From NCBI RefSeq assembly GCF_024298905.1, contig NZ_CP101154.1, positions 2,170,001 through 2,234,000 on the forward strand: a stretch of DNA of 64,000 bases, in the 5' to 3' direction. Below the pieces are notes generated by a model. That model did not search any database. It was not told the DNA's origin and was given only the letters and a program-made list of their open reading frames with translations. This DNA comes from Natronomonas marina (lineage in GTDB: Archaea; Halobacteriota; Halobacteria; Halobacteriales; Haloarculaceae). This document shows, piece after piece, positions 1 to 9,060 of the stretch (its first letter is position 1; each line of letters opens with the position of its first letter). The position numbers and the translations under genes are program-made.

Positions 1-1
1 G

Positions 2-286
2 CCGGAGGGCCTGCGCGGGATGCGGGGGCTGGCATACGCCGACGCGGTCGGGGAGTACCGCTCAGACCTGCGGACCTACCTCCGCGAACACCCCGACGAC
101 GCCGCCGAGCGGGTGCTCGGACGGGTCACCGAGCACGCAAAGAGGATTCGAGCCCTCGAGGGTGACGTTCCGCCGCGCGAGGCCGAGTCGCTCGTCGCAG
201 CCGTCCGGGACGTGAGCCGATACCTGAGAGAGGGCGAGGAGGCCGCCCTCGCCGAGGCAGAGGCCAGACTCGACGGCCTCGCCTGA
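2..286 (+). CDS. Hypothetical protein, C-terminal part (5' end may lie outside the window)
   Basis: The reading frame is open to the left edge, so this may be the 3' end of a longer gene; an ATG at base 20 would give an 88-residue product. The visible protein is helical, rich in Glu, Arg and Ala, and highly charged, with no Cys and no motif I recognise. Codon use (almost all NNC/NNG) matches the chromosomal genes that follow, so the coding call is good but no function can be given. The next gene starts about 140 bases downstream on the same strand, after a T-rich stretch near base 305 that could mark a transcript boundary. Confidence 0.6.
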   Translation, partial: PEGLRGMRGLAYADAVGEYRSDLRTYLREHPDDAAERVLGRVTEHAKRIRALEGDVPPREAESLVAAVRDVSRYLREGEEAALAEAEARLDGLA

Positions 287-424
287 CCGCCCGAGTCGCG
301 GTGCTTTTTCCCCCGGCCGCCGGAGTCGATGCCATGGTCCGACCACTCACCCACGAGGTGACACCGCGAGCCCAGCGGCGCGCTCGGAACGCGACGACCG
401 TTCTCGGCACCGGGGAGGCGTCGT

Positions 425-1501
425 ATGAGAATCTGTGACATCACGCTCCGGGCGTCGGCGAGAGCGTCGGGCAACGGGTATACCGCCGACCAGCGCGTCG
501 AGACCGGACGGGCCCTGGATCGACTTGGCGTGCCGCTCGTCGGAACCGGGTCGCCCTCGAGTAGTGCGGTCGCACGCGAGACGCTCCGACGGCTCGCTTC
601 GGACCTCTCGGCGGACGTCGTCGCCCTCTGTGAGCCAACCACCGACGACGTCGAGGCGGCACTGTCGGCCGACGCCGACGTGGTTGAGGTGGCGATTCCC
701 GTCTCGGATTCACGTCTCGAGGCCGTCCTCGGCTGTTCGCGCGACGAGGCCTTCGACCGCGCGGAGGCGGCCCTCCTCCGGGCCCACGAGGGCGGTGTCG
801 ACGCCCACCTGACGCTCTCGGACGCATTCCGGGCGGAGGTGCCGGCCATAGCCGGTGCCTTCGGGCGATTCGACTGTCCGGTCGTCCTGGCCGATTCGGT
901 CGGCGCCCGGACGCCCCCGTTCGTGGCCGGCTTCCTCCGGACGCTGGCCGACGCGAGCGCCGACCTCACGCGGGCCGGCGTCCGCTTCCACGACGATCTC
1001 GGCTGTGCGACGGCGAACACCATCGTGGCCGCCGAGACCGGCATCGACCGGGTCGACACGTCGGTCGCCTCGCTCGGCGAGCGGGCCGGCGTGGCCGCGA
1101 CCGAGGAGGTCGTCGCCGCGACGGAGACCGCCGGCGGCGACGCGGGCATCGTCGAAGAGGAGACCGTCCCCGCCTGCGAGGACGTCCTCCGGACGCTGGA
1201 CGAATCGGTCGACGAGCGAAAGGCCGTCCTCGGCGAGGCGGCGACGACCCACGAGGTGAGAGCCGGGGCGGAAGCGGTGCTGGACGACCCCTCGGCGTTC
1301 GAGGCTTTCGACCCGGAGACGGTCGGTGGCCGACGGCGGCTGGTGTTCGGCGAGTCGACGGGCCGTGAGGGGGCGAGACGGCTACTGGAGCGGGCCGGGC
1401 AAGAGCCGAGCGAGGACGCGATAGAGTCGCTGCTCGAACGGCTGTCCGAGGAGGGACCGATCGAACTCGACGAGGCGCTGGCGTTCGCGGCGGACGCGTA
1501 G
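425..1501 (+). CDS. 2-isopropylmalate/homocitrate synthase-like TIM-barrel protein, degenerate N-terminus
   Basis: A 358-residue protein. The second HMG-CoA lyase/isopropylmalate synthase signature is recognisable: HDDLGCATAN at residues 189-198 supplies the conserved His-Asp region, followed by LGERAGVAATEE near 218-229. The first family signature, normally an Asp-(Thr)-Thr-Leu-Arg-Asp-Gly-x-Gln block that binds the metal and starts catalysis, is replaced by DITLRASARASG at 5-16, so the Arg survives but the Asp-Gly-Glu-Gln part is lost. The C-terminus (about 290-358) is a short helical tail and lacks the long regulatory domain of LeuA. It may act on a different substrate or be catalytically altered; a role in leucine synthesis is not supported by neighbours. 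Confidence 0.75.
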   Translation: MRICDITLRASARASGNGYTADQRVETGRALDRLGVPLVGTGSPSSSAVARETLRRLASDLSADVVALCEPTTDDVEAALSADADVVEVAIPVSDSRLEAVLGCSRDEAFDRAEAALLRAHEGGVDAHLTLSDAFRAEVPAIAGAFGRFDCPVVLADSVGARTPPFVAGFLRTLADASADLTRAGVRFHDDLGCATANTIVAAETGIDRVDTSVASLGERAGVAATEEVVAATETAGGDAGIVEEETVPACEDVLRTLDESVDERKAVLGEAATTHEVRAGAEAVLDDPSAFEAFDPETVGGRRRLVFGESTGREGARRLLERAGQEPSEDAIESLLERLSEEGPIELDEALAFAADA

Positions 1502-1600
1502 GCGTACAGGCGACACCGAATCTCCCGGAGCGACGTGTCGCGCTCCCGCGGAACGCTCCGGGGCGGTTCAATCGAGCACGCCGGTGCTGCTCCCGTCCTC

Positions 1601-2104
1601 TTACATAAATTCGCGGGCGAGCCGGACGACCAGGTCGCGGTCGAAGGTGTTCTCCGGGACGTCGCCGTGCCAGGCGGCCTCGTCGATGCCCTCACCCGGT
1701 CGGCCGGGGTCGGCCGCGATGTCGGTCGATACCGGGTCGGCGAGGAAGGTCGCAAACCGGAAGTCGAAGGTGGCCGCGCTCCCGTCGCGCCGGAACGTCT
1801 GCTCGGCGATGGCACCGAGTCCCGTGATTTCGGCGTCGACGCCGGTCTCCTCGCGGACCTCCCGTACGGCGCCAGCCTCGGGGGTCTCGTCGGACTCCAG
1901 GCGCCCGCCGGGCAGCAGCCAGATGTCGCCCTCCCGGACCAGCAGGACCCGCCCGCTGTCGACGACCAGCGCGCCGACCCCCCAGGCGCCGTCGTCGCCG
2001 CGTTCGATGCCGCGGTCGAACCGCTCGGCGTCGATCTCGATGCGCTCGGCTTTCCGGTAGACATCGCCGTAGCGCGCGGCGAGTTCGTCCGGCGTCGGCG
2101 ACAT
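1601..2104 (-). CDS. Nudix hydrolase
   Basis: A 167-residue protein with a perfect Nudix box at residues 67-89: Gly67, Glu73 and the block REVREETGV, matching GX5EX7REUXEEXGU. The four Glu residues bind the Mg ions used to hydrolyse a nucleoside diphosphate linked to another moiety. A short N-terminal helical region (1-40) precedes the domain, as in the ADP-ribose or NADH pyrophosphatase-like haloarchaeal members, but the substrate cannot be read from sequence. Its ATG overlaps the folD stop by one base (TGATG), so it is almost certainly translated from the folD transcript. Confidence 0.9.
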   Translation of the reverse strand: MSPTPDELAARYGDVYRKAERIEIDAERFDRGIERGDDGAWGVGALVVDSGRVLLVREGDIWLLPGGRLESDETPEAGAVREVREETGVDAEITGLGAIAEQTFRRDGSAATFDFRFATFLADPVSTDIAADPGRPGEGIDEAAWHGDVPENTFDRDLVVRLAREFM

Positions 2105-2997
2105 CAGGGCAGCGCGACCTCGACGTCTTCCTGCAGTCCGGCCGCCTTGACGGTGTTGTACAGCAGCATCGCGCGGGTCATCGGCCCGACGCCGCCCGGC
2201 ACGGGCGTGATGTGGTCGGCCTTCTCCCTCGCACTATCGTAGTCGACGTCGCCGACGAGTTCGTAGCCCTTCTCGGTGTCGGCGTCGACGCGGTTGACGC
2301 CGACGTCGACGACGGTCGCGCCCTCGCCGACCATCTCGCCGTCGATGAACTCGGGGCGGCCAGCCGCGGCGACGAGGATGTCGGCGTCGCGGGTCTTCGC
2401 GGCGAGGTCGTCGGTCCGGGAGTGACAGACCGTCACCGTCGCGTTGCCGTCCTCGCGCTTCTGGAGGAGGAGGTTCGCCAGCGGCTTGCCCACGATGTCG
2501 GAGCGACCGACGATCACTGCGTCGGCGCCCTCGGTCTCGACGTCGTAGGCCGCGAGCAGTTTCTGGACGCCGTGAGGCGTACAGGGCCGGTAGCGGTCGT
2601 TGCCGGCGACCAGTCGGCCCACGTTCTCGGGGTGGAAGCCGTCGACGTCCTTGACGGGGTCGATGGCCCGGAGCACCCGGCGGTCGTCGACGTGGTCCGG
2701 AACGGGCATCTGGACGAGGATCCCGTGCACCGACGGGTCGCCGTTGAGGTCCTCGATGGTGTCGTACAGCTCTTCGGCCGGCGTCTCCGGGTCGAGTTCG
2801 ACGTGAACCCCGTCGATGCCGACCTCCTCGCAGTCCCGCTGTTTCATCGAGACGTACGTCTCGCTCGCGGGGTCGTCGCTCATCAGCACCGTCGCCAGCC
2901 CCGGCGTGACGCCCGCTGCCTCCAGGGTCTCGATGCTCTCGGTCAGCGATTCGCGGACCTCGGCAGCGACGGCGTCGCCGTCGATGACCTCCGTCAT
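2104..2997 (-). CDS. folD: Methylenetetrahydrofolate dehydrogenase / methenyltetrahydrofolate cyclohydrolase FolD
   Basis: A 297-residue bifunctional enzyme of cytosolic one-carbon metabolism, interconverting 5,10-methylene-, 5,10-methenyl- and 10-formyl-tetrahydrofolate with NADP. The catalytic Tyr48-x3-Lys52 motif, the [10 protein letters not shown] segment (about 94-103), [12 protein letters not shown] (about 120-131), the Rossmann motif [11 protein letters not shown] and the C-terminal [10 protein letters not shown] motif are all present, and length is normal for the family. A TATA-like TTGATATG lies on the minus strand around 3020-3027, about 25 bases before the start. Pairing with glyA a few genes away fits a serine/folate C1 cluster. 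The stop is coupled to the Nudix gene. Confidence 0.97.
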   Translation of the reverse strand: MTEVIDGDAVAAEVRESLTESIETLEAAGVTPGLATVLMSDDPASETYVSMKQRDCEEVGIDGVHVELDPETPAEELYDTIEDLNGDPSVHGILVQMPVPDHVDDRRVLRAIDPVKDVDGFHPENVGRLVAGNDRYRPCTPHGVQKLLAAYDVETEGADAVIVGRSDIVGKPLANLLLQKREDGNATVTVCHSRTDDLAAKTRDADILVAAAGRPEFIDGEMVGEGATVVDVGVNRVDADTEKGYELVGDVDYDSAREKADHITPVPGGVGPMTRAMLLYNTVKAAGLQEDVEVALP

Positions 2998-3086
2998 TAC
3001 GAGAAGAGCGACGCGCCACCCATATCAATTGTTCGGGTTCGTGCTATATACGTCGGCGTTCACTCCACTTCTATACACGAACGTGG

Positions 3087-3626
3087 TTACTTCGGGCAGT
3101 CGTCGGTCTCGAACGCCGTCGGTTCGCTGCCCTGCCGGACGAGTCGACTCGTGCCCGATTCGAGGGTGACGAGGGCGGCCTGGCCGCCGTACTCGTGGGT
3201 CTGGTCGTGCCCGCGGACGACCACGCAGTCGACCGCGGCCGGAATCGAGACGGTCTCCGAGCGCGTGAACTCGCGGGCACCGTGGGCGTGAGTCAGTTCC
3301 CGGCGGCCGAGTCGCTGGCCGTCGAGCGTCTCGACCTGCCACCAGTTCGCGTAGCCGTCCTCGCCGTCGTCGTCGTGATAGAGGGTCACCGAGAACCGGT
3401 AGCCCTCGTCGCGCGCCTCGACATCGACGCCGGTGACGTTTGCCTCGCGCAGGTCGAGACCGTCCGTGGTGGTCGCCGTCGGGTTCGAGGTGGTGGTCCG
3501 CGTCCCGGTGGCCGTCGCGCCGTCCCCCTCGTCGGTCGGGTCGGCGCCGGAGTCGCCGTCGAGACAGCCGGCGACCGTCGCCAGGAGAGTACCGGTGGCA
3601 GAAGCCAGGAGGTGCCGACGCCTCAC
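3087..3626 (-). CDS. Putative Tat-exported lipoprotein of unknown function
   Basis: A 179-residue protein beginning at GTG with an Arg-triplet (RRR at 2-4), a hydrophobic stretch and a lipobox ending in VAGC at about 18-21. This is the haloarchaeal pattern for Tat export with lipid attachment at Cys21. A Thr/Asp-rich linker (about 25-55) follows, then a beta-rich domain with WWQVETLDG and a conserved-looking HAHGAREF segment; two Cys in the mature domain could form a disulfide. The GTG overlaps the stop of the upstream flavoprotein gene (GTGA), so the two are translationally coupled. Function is unknown; a link to redox chemistry would be inference from that coupling. Confidence 0.75.
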   Translation of the reverse strand: MRRRHLLASATGTLLATVAGCLDGDSGADPTDEGDGATATGTRTTTSNPTATTTDGLDLREANVTGVDVEARDEGYRFSVTLYHDDDGEDGYANWWQVETLDGQRLGRRELTHAHGAREFTRSETVSIPAAVDCVVVRGHDQTHEYGGQAALVTLESGTSRLVRQGSEPTAFETDDCPK

Positions 3627-5029
3627 AACTGCCCTCCGAGCACCTTCGCCGCCGTCAGGATGGGGTCCCAGGTGGTGTTGAACGGGGGCGCGTACGCGAG
3701 GTCGTAGTTCGACAGTTCGGGGACGGTGACGCCCTCGGTGACGGCGGCGACGACGGCGTGGCTCCGGTGGACGGCGCCCTCGCCGTAGCCCGACGCGAGG
3801 CTGGCGCCGAGGACGCGTCCGGTCCCGCGGTCGGCGGTCAGCGTCACGGTGACGGTGCCGTCCTCGGGGTAGTAGCCGGCCCGGGACTTGGCCTCTATGG
3901 TCTCCGTGACGGGGTCGAACCCCGCCGCCCGCGCCTCCTCGTGGTCGAGAACGCCGGTCCTGGCGGCCTCCACGTCGAAGGCTTTGACGGCTGCCGTGCC
4001 GGCGACGGCACCGCCCTCGGTCGGGTCGCCCGTGACCGTCTGGCCGATGGCCCGGCCGTGGCGGTTGGCGGTCAGCGCCAGCGGCACGTAATCGGGGTCG
4101 CCGGTCACGACGTGTTCGACCTCCGCGCAGTCGCCCGCGGCGTAGACGTCCGGCGCACTCGTCTCGCGGTACTCGTCGGCCGCGATGGCGCCCGTCGGCC
4201 CGAGTTCGATGCCGGCGGCCTCGGCGAGGTCGGTCCGGGGTCGGACGCCCGTACCGAGAAGCGCCATCTCCACCTCAACTCGCTCGTCGGCCGTGACGAC
4301 GGCCTCGACGGCCTCGCCGCCGTCGAAGGCCCGGACCTCGGCGTTCAGGTACAGCGCCACGTCCTGCTCGCGGAGGTGGTCGGCGACCCGCTCGCTCGTC
4401 GCCTCGCTGAACCCCTTCAGCACGCGGTCGCCGCGCTGGAAGAGGTGGACCTCGAAGTCGTTCGCCGCGAGGGCCTCCGCCATCTCGACGCCGATGTAGC
4501 CGCCGCCGACGATGCCGACCGCCCCCTCGCAGGTCTCCAGGAAGTGACAGGCGGGACCGCTGTCCGGCTGTTCGACTGGGCTGGACTCCCGCGAGCGGGC
4601 GACGAACTCCCGGAGTTCCTTGCCGTCGGTCATCGAACCGAGCGTGTAGACCCCCTCGCGGTCGGTGCCCTCGATGGAGGGGACGACGCTCTCGGCGCCG
4701 GTCGCCACCAGCAGGTCGTCGTACTCGACGGTCACCTCGCCGTCGTCGTTCCTGGCGGTGACCGTCCGGTCGCCGGGGTCGATGTCGACCACCTCGTGGC
4801 CCGTCCGGAGGTCGATGTCGCGCTCCTCGCGGAACTGCTCGGGCGTCACCGACACGAGGTCCTCGAGGCTCTGTATCTCGCCCTTGATGTAGTAGGGGAG
4901 CCCGCAGGCCCCGTAGGAGACCCACTGGCCCTTCTCGAAGACGACTATCTCGCGGTCGGGTGCCTCGCGTCGTGCTTTGCTCGCGGCGCTCATCCCGGCG
5001 GCGTCCCCGCCGACGACGACGAATGTCAT
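3623..5029 (-). CDS. CoA-disulfide reductase / NAD(P)H oxidase-like flavoprotein
   Basis: A 468-residue FAD-dependent pyridine nucleotide-disulfide oxidoreductase. An N-terminal FAD Rossmann motif is at 4-15 (VVVGGDAAGMSA), a single redox-active Cys42 sits in the block SYGACGLPYY, and a second NAD(P)H Rossmann fold begins near 168 (VGIVGGGYIGVEM). A DVYAAGDCAEV segment contacts FAD, and a C-terminal dimerisation domain ends with the PPFNTTWDP block typical of CoA-disulfide reductase/NADH oxidase relatives. A single Cys rather than a CxxxxC pair argues for that group rather than glutathione or lipoamide reductase. A TATA-like TTTATTCGG lies near 5050-5057 and a perfect palindrome lies between it and the start. 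It leads a two-gene unit with the lipoprotein. Confidence 0.9.
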   Translation of the reverse strand: MTFVVVGGDAAGMSAASKARREAPDREIVVFEKGQWVSYGACGLPYYIKGEIQSLEDLVSVTPEQFREERDIDLRTGHEVVDIDPGDRTVTARNDDGEVTVEYDDLLVATGAESVVPSIEGTDREGVYTLGSMTDGKELREFVARSRESSPVEQPDSGPACHFLETCEGAVGIVGGGYIGVEMAEALAANDFEVHLFQRGDRVLKGFSEATSERVADHLREQDVALYLNAEVRAFDGGEAVEAVVTADERVEVEMALLGTGVRPRTDLAEAAGIELGPTGAIAADEYRETSAPDVYAAGDCAEVEHVVTGDPDYVPLALTANRHGRAIGQTVTGDPTEGGAVAGTAAVKAFDVEAARTGVLDHEEARAAGFDPVTETIEAKSRAGYYPEDGTVTVTLTADRGTGRVLGASLASGYGEGAVHRSHAVVAAVTEGVTVPELSNYDLAYAPPFNTTWDPILTAAKVLGGQL

Positions 5030-5030
5030 A

Positions 5031-5045
5031 CCCGTGATTCACGGG
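5031..5045. promoter_or_regulatory. Perfect 7-bp palindrome in the leader of the flavoprotein gene
   Basis: CCCGTGA-T-TCACGGG is a perfect inverted repeat with one central base. It lies directly upstream of the ATG at 5029 and downstream of the TATA-like element near 5050-5057. A position between promoter and start is typical of archaeal repressor sites, so this is a candidate operator; the regulator is unknown. It could also be a short hairpin in the leader RNA. Confidence 0.5.
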
Positions 5046-5130
5046 GGGACCGAATAAAGGTCGGTCGGGCGTGCGACCGTCGAGCGAATCCACGGCGGCG
5101 GCACTGCGACCGCGCGCCGGGCGCCATCCG

Positions 5131-5580
5131 CTACTCGCCGCCGCCGGGCATCGGCCGGGTGTACCACCACGCCCACGCCACCAGGACGGCCTGCAACGGG
5201 AGCCGCGCCCAGCGGGCGACCGTCGAGGGGTCGCCGTCGCCCGGCACGCCCTCGACGACGACGCCGCTCGTCGCCATGTAGACGTTCGCCGGGAAGACGG
5301 CGAGCAAGAGGAGAACCGTCCCCCAGGCCGCGTACTCGCGGGTCGGCGGGTACAGCAGGCCGAGACCGACGGCGATTTCGGCGACGCCCGAGAGGTACAC
5401 GAGCGCCAGCGGCGCCGGCAACACCGGCGGCACGATCTGGACGTACAGGTCGGGAACGACGAAGTGGAGCACGCCGGCGACGACGTAGCCGACGCTCATG
5501 ACGTACAGCAGCGGGCGCTTGAGCCGTCGGAGCGCGGTCCGGAGGCGGTCGCCCCGCCGAGTCGTTGCGGTCCCGGTCAC
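5131..5580 (-). CDS. DoxX-like small membrane protein
   Basis: A 149-residue protein with four predicted transmembrane segments (about 22-40, 55-72, 80-98 and 122-142) in a DoxX/MauE-like layout. The GVLHFVVPDLY segment after helix 1 and a Pro-Arg-rich C-terminus are typical of this family, whose members serve as membrane subunits of redox systems or are uncharacterised. The GTG start at 5580 overlaps the glyA stop (GTGA), which fixes this start even though the frame stays open far upstream. Cotranscription with glyA is very likely; a metabolic link is not obvious. Confidence 0.8.
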   Translation of the reverse strand: MTGTATTRRGDRLRTALRRLKRPLLYVMSVGYVVAGVLHFVVPDLYVQIVPPVLPAPLALVYLSGVAEIAVGLGLLYPPTREYAAWGTVLLLLAVFPANVYMATSGVVVEGVPGDGDPSTVARWARLPLQAVLVAWAWWYTRPMPGGGE

Positions 5581-6851
5581 TCGAAGTCGGTGATGGCGCC
5601 CTCGCGGTCGTACAGCGGGAACTCCGAACAGAGCTCCTCGACCTCGGCGGCGGCTTCCGCCTTGACCGACTCGTCGTCGGGGCTGTCGACGACGCGGGCG
5701 ATGACGTCGGCGACCCGCCGGCAGGCGTCCTCGTCGAAGCCGCGGGTCGTCAGGGCGGGCGTGCCAGCGCGGATGCCCGAGGGGTTGAACGCCGACCGCG
5801 TCTCGCCGGGGACCGTGTTCTTGTTGAGGACGATACCGACCGCCTCGAGGGCCTCCTCGGCGACGCCGCCGGGGGTGTCGGGGTGAGAGTCCCGGAGGTC
5901 CACCAGCACGAGGTGGGTGTCGGTGCCGCCGGAGACCAGCGCGAAGCCGTGCTCCTGGAGGCGCTCGCCCAACGCTCGGGCGTTGTCGACGACCTGCTGG
6001 GCGTACCGGTCGAACTCGGGTTGCAGCGCCTCCTCGAAGCCGACGGCCTTGCCCGCGACGTTGTGCATGAGTGGGCCGCCCTGGCTGCCGGGGAACACTG
6101 CCGAGTCGACATCGTCGGCGTACTCGGCGTCGCACATGATGATGCCGCCGCGGCCGGCGCGGATGGTCTTGTGGGTCGACCCGGTAACGAAGTCGGCCAC
6201 GCCGACCGGCGACTCGTGGACGCCGGCGGCCACGAGACCGGTGATGTGGGCGATGTCGGCGAGGTGGTAGGCGTCGACGGCCTCGGCGGCCGCCTGGACG
6301 CGCTCGAAGTCCACCTCCCGTGGGTACGCCGAGTAGCCGGAGACGACGATGTCGGGGTCGAACGCCTCGGCCATCTCGCGGAGGCCCTCGTAGTCGACGT
6401 AGCCGGTGTCGGGGTCGACCTCGTACTGCTCGACGTCGTAAATCTGGCCGGCGAAGTTCGCCGGGTGGCCGTGACTGAGGTGGCCGCCGTGGGTGAGGTC
6501 GAGCGAGAGGATGCGGTCGCCGGGCTCCAGGACGGCCAGGTAGACGCCCATGTTGGCCTGTGTGCCGGAGTGGGGCTGGACGTTGACGTGCTCGGCGCCC
6601 CACAGTTCCTTCGCGCGCTCGATTGCGAGTTCCTCGACGGTGTCGGCGTTCTCACAGCCGGCGTAGTAGCGCTCGCCGGGGTAGCCCTCGGCGTACTTGT
6701 TGGTGAGTTCGGAGCTCTGTGCCTCCAGCACCGCCTCCGAGACGTGGTTCTCGGAGGCGATCATCGCCAGGGTGTTCTCCTGGCGCTCGCGTTCGCCCTC
6801 GAGGGCGTCGGCGACCGCGGGGTCGGCCTCGCGGACTCGGTCGTAGCTCAT
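5577..6851 (-). CDS. glyA: Serine hydroxymethyltransferase
   Basis: A 424-residue PLP enzyme converting serine and tetrahydrofolate to glycine and 5,10-methylene-THF in the cytosol. The PLP lysine is Lys228 in the motif VTGSTHKTIRAG, and the N-terminal substrate-binding block IASENHVS (31-38) and the NKYAEGYPG signature (51-59) are intact. The frame extends to 6992, but the residues before MSYDRVRE are Arg/Ser/Cys-rich and unlike the family, so the start is placed at 6851. The downstream DoxX gene overlaps by four bases. Together with folD it supplies one-carbon units. Confidence 0.97.
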   Translation of the reverse strand: MSYDRVREADPAVADALEGERERQENTLAMIASENHVSEAVLEAQSSELTNKYAEGYPGERYYAGCENADTVEELAIERAKELWGAEHVNVQPHSGTQANMGVYLAVLEPGDRILSLDLTHGGHLSHGHPANFAGQIYDVEQYEVDPDTGYVDYEGLREMAEAFDPDIVVSGYSAYPREVDFERVQAAAEAVDAYHLADIAHITGLVAAGVHESPVGVADFVTGSTHKTIRAGRGGIIMCDAEYADDVDSAVFPGSQGGPLMHNVAGKAVGFEEALQPEFDRYAQQVVDNARALGERLQEHGFALVSGGTDTHLVLVDLRDSHPDTPGGVAEEALEAVGIVLNKNTVPGETRSAFNPSGIRAGTPALTTRGFDEDACRRVADVIARVVDSPDDESVKAEAAAEVEELCSEFPLYDREGAITDFE

Positions 6852-6995
6852 GTGGGCGACTCGGGAACGGCGGGACAAGAATGTACCCGTTGTCGGCGAG
6901 CACGTCGACGGCTCCCGACGGTCGGCCCGGACGGATCGCTCCCGACTGCCGCAGAGGAGTAATACTATACAGCCAGAGGCGTACGGAATCAACAG

Positions 6996-8933
6996 ATGGT
7001 CGAGTGGTCGGGGACGGAGGAACGCCTGTGTGGATTCGGCGACAGCGACCGGACGAGCCTCGATGTAGAGGGCTGGCAGCCGGGCGGGAATCCCCCCGCC
7101 CTGAGCGCCCGTGTCGACGCGACGGCCGTCGGGTCGCTCCGGGCGATACGGCTCCCGGACGGCGAGCCGCTGTTGGCTCGCGGAGCGACCCGGAGGCTGG
7201 ACGAGGAGACGCTACCCGAGGGCGTCCACGAGGTGGCCGTCGACGCCGGCCTGGAGACGCGGGTCGCCTTCGAGGGGCCGGCGTCCGTCGAGGACGAAGC
7301 CGGGGGCGCGTGGCTTCGCTTCCCGGAGCCGACCCCGGTCACCGTCGGGTTCAGGGAGTCGCGGTCACCGCGGGAGATGGTGACGGTGCCGGCGACGGCA
7401 GCGGGGCTGGCGACGGCCGTGACCGCCGCCAGCCGCACCCACCGTACGGCGGGTCCCGAGCGGTCGCATCCGGGCTATCGACCCCGGACGCCGCGGGTCG
7501 CCTTCGGTCACGAGGCTCGCACCGACCTCGCGCCCGACGACGACCGACCGACGGTAACCGTTCCCGAACGGCCGACGGCGGTGCTCGTCGCCGCGCCGCT
7601 GGCCTACTACATCGGTGCCGACGTCGAGACTGGCGACGGCCCGCCGACGCTCCGGGCCGACGGGTTCCGACACACCTTCGACCCGCTGCCCGCCTTCGCC
7701 GAGGCGGTCGGCGGCTTGCTCCGCGGTCTCTGTGCCCTCGACGTGCGGCTGCGGTCGGTGCCCGGCGAGACGGGGGCCCTGTCGGTCGGGGTCGGCGACG
7801 CCGAACGGCTCCGGGCGGCGCCGCCCGTCGAGCGGCTGCGCGCCGTGGTCGAGTCGGACGCCGACCTGGGGTGGACCTGGCCGCTCGCAACGTACGTCGA
7901 CGACGACGTCGAGAACGGTCGGTATCTCCCGTACCTGCTGGACCGGCTGAGCCTGGTTCACCCGGCGGCAGCATCCGAACTCGACCCGCAGGCGCTTCTG
8001 AAGCGGAGCCTCGACGAGTTCTTCCGCGGCGAGACGGCGTCGGTCGAGGCGGTCGACCCCTCGCTCGCGGACGGCCGGTTTCACGCCTGGCGCGGCGAGG
8101 GCACGCCCGTCGAGGCGTTCACGCTCCTCGGGACCGGCGGGGCGGGCATCGAGGCGAGCGCCGAGGCGGGTTTCGACGTCGACGTGGTCTGCAACGACGA
8201 AGCGATGCGCTCGGAGGGGGCCGTCGCCGAGGTGTACCGGCGCCGCCTCGCCGGCCGGTCGGTCGACGTTCGCGTCCACGAGCGGCTCACGACGGCCGAA
8301 CTGTCGGCACTGCTGGAGCGGCCGACCGACCTCGTTCACTTCATCGGCCACTGCGAGGTCGACGGCGTGGTCTGTCCCGACGGCCACCTCGCGGCCGCCG
8401 ACCTGGAGACCTGCGGGACCGAGGCGTTCTTCCTGAACGCCTGTGGCTCCTACCACGAGGGGTACGACCTCGTCCGGCGCGGAGCGACCGTCGGCGCCGT
8501 CACCCTGACGACGGTCCTCGACGAGCAGGCAGTGGCCGTCGGGACGATCTTCGCGGAGTTGCTCGCCGGCGGGTTCGCCTTCGACCGCGCGATGTCGCTC
8601 GCTCGCGGGGAGATAATCGCGGGACGGGACTACGTCGTCGTCGGTGACGGCACCCACCGGCTCCGGCCGCCGCGCGGCGACGCCGGCGTCTTCGACGTCG
8701 AACGGACCGACGACGGCTTCGCTGTGGGGTACGACGCGACGGCACCGGACGGCGCCGGACGGCGGTACCGAGACCCCTTCGATGACTGCGAACGCGCCTG
8801 CGGCGTCCCCACCCGTGCGTCGCTCGCGCCGGCGGAACTCCGGGACCTGTTCGAACGGCACCGCTCGCCGGTCCGCTACGAGGGCGAACTGCGGTGGACC
8901 GACGATCTGGCACGGGAGATGACCGACCTGTAA
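6996..8933 (+). CDS. CHAT-domain (caspase-like) protease-family protein
   Basis: A 645-residue protein. The C-terminal half has the CHAT/clan CD peptidase pattern: VHFIGHCE with catalytic His452, then FFLNACGSY with catalytic Cys483, followed by a GATVGAVTLTT strand and a helix containing FAELLAGG. The N-terminal ~370 residues form no family I recognise and may be a sensor or oligomerisation region. A TATA-like TAATACTATA at about 6959-6968 is 25-30 bases before the ATG, consistent with a leaderless or near-leaderless transcript. The gene stands alone before tbsP. CHAT proteases cleave specific partners in several prokaryotic immune or signalling systems, but no partner is identifiable here; it might be a housekeeping haloarchaeal paralogue. 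Confidence 0.8.
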   Translation: MVEWSGTEERLCGFGDSDRTSLDVEGWQPGGNPPALSARVDATAVGSLRAIRLPDGEPLLARGATRRLDEETLPEGVHEVAVDAGLETRVAFEGPASVEDEAGGAWLRFPEPTPVTVGFRESRSPREMVTVPATAAGLATAVTAASRTHRTAGPERSHPGYRPRTPRVAFGHEARTDLAPDDDRPTVTVPERPTAVLVAAPLAYYIGADVETGDGPPTLRADGFRHTFDPLPAFAEAVGGLLRGLCALDVRLRSVPGETGALSVGVGDAERLRAAPPVERLRAVVESDADLGWTWPLATYVDDDVENGRYLPYLLDRLSLVHPAAASELDPQALLKRSLDEFFRGETASVEAVDPSLADGRFHAWRGEGTPVEAFTLLGTGGAGIEASAEAGFDVDVVCNDEAMRSEGAVAEVYRRRLAGRSVDVRVHERLTTAELSALLERPTDLVHFIGHCEVDGVVCPDGHLAAADLETCGTEAFFLNACGSYHEGYDLVRRGATVGAVTLTTVLDEQAVAVGTIFAELLAGGFAFDRAMSLARGEIIAGRDYVVVGDGTHRLRPPRGDAGVFDVERTDDGFAVGYDATAPDGAGRRYRDPFDDCERACGVPTRASLAPAELRDLFERHRSPVRYEGELRWTDDLAREMTDL

Positions 8934-9060
8934 ACCAGAATTTATCAAGAACTGATAGAAACGGTTCGCTGAAAGCTTTTACATATATTTTTCGGCGAGA
9001 TTTGCGCTTGAAAAGCCGCTAATATTAAATACACCTGGGAACGTTCTAACTAGTAGTACG

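Noticed and set aside
76..2064. Very long minus-strand open frame opposite the isopropylmalate-synthase-like gene
   Set aside because: Ser/Arg/Pro/Thr-rich shadow frame produced by high GC; the opposite strand and the Nudix gene encode acidic proteins with clear motifs.
6719..8647. Long plus-strand Arg/Gly-rich frame across glyA and the CHAT gene
   Set aside because: Shadow of the CHAT gene in another frame and of glyA on the other strand.
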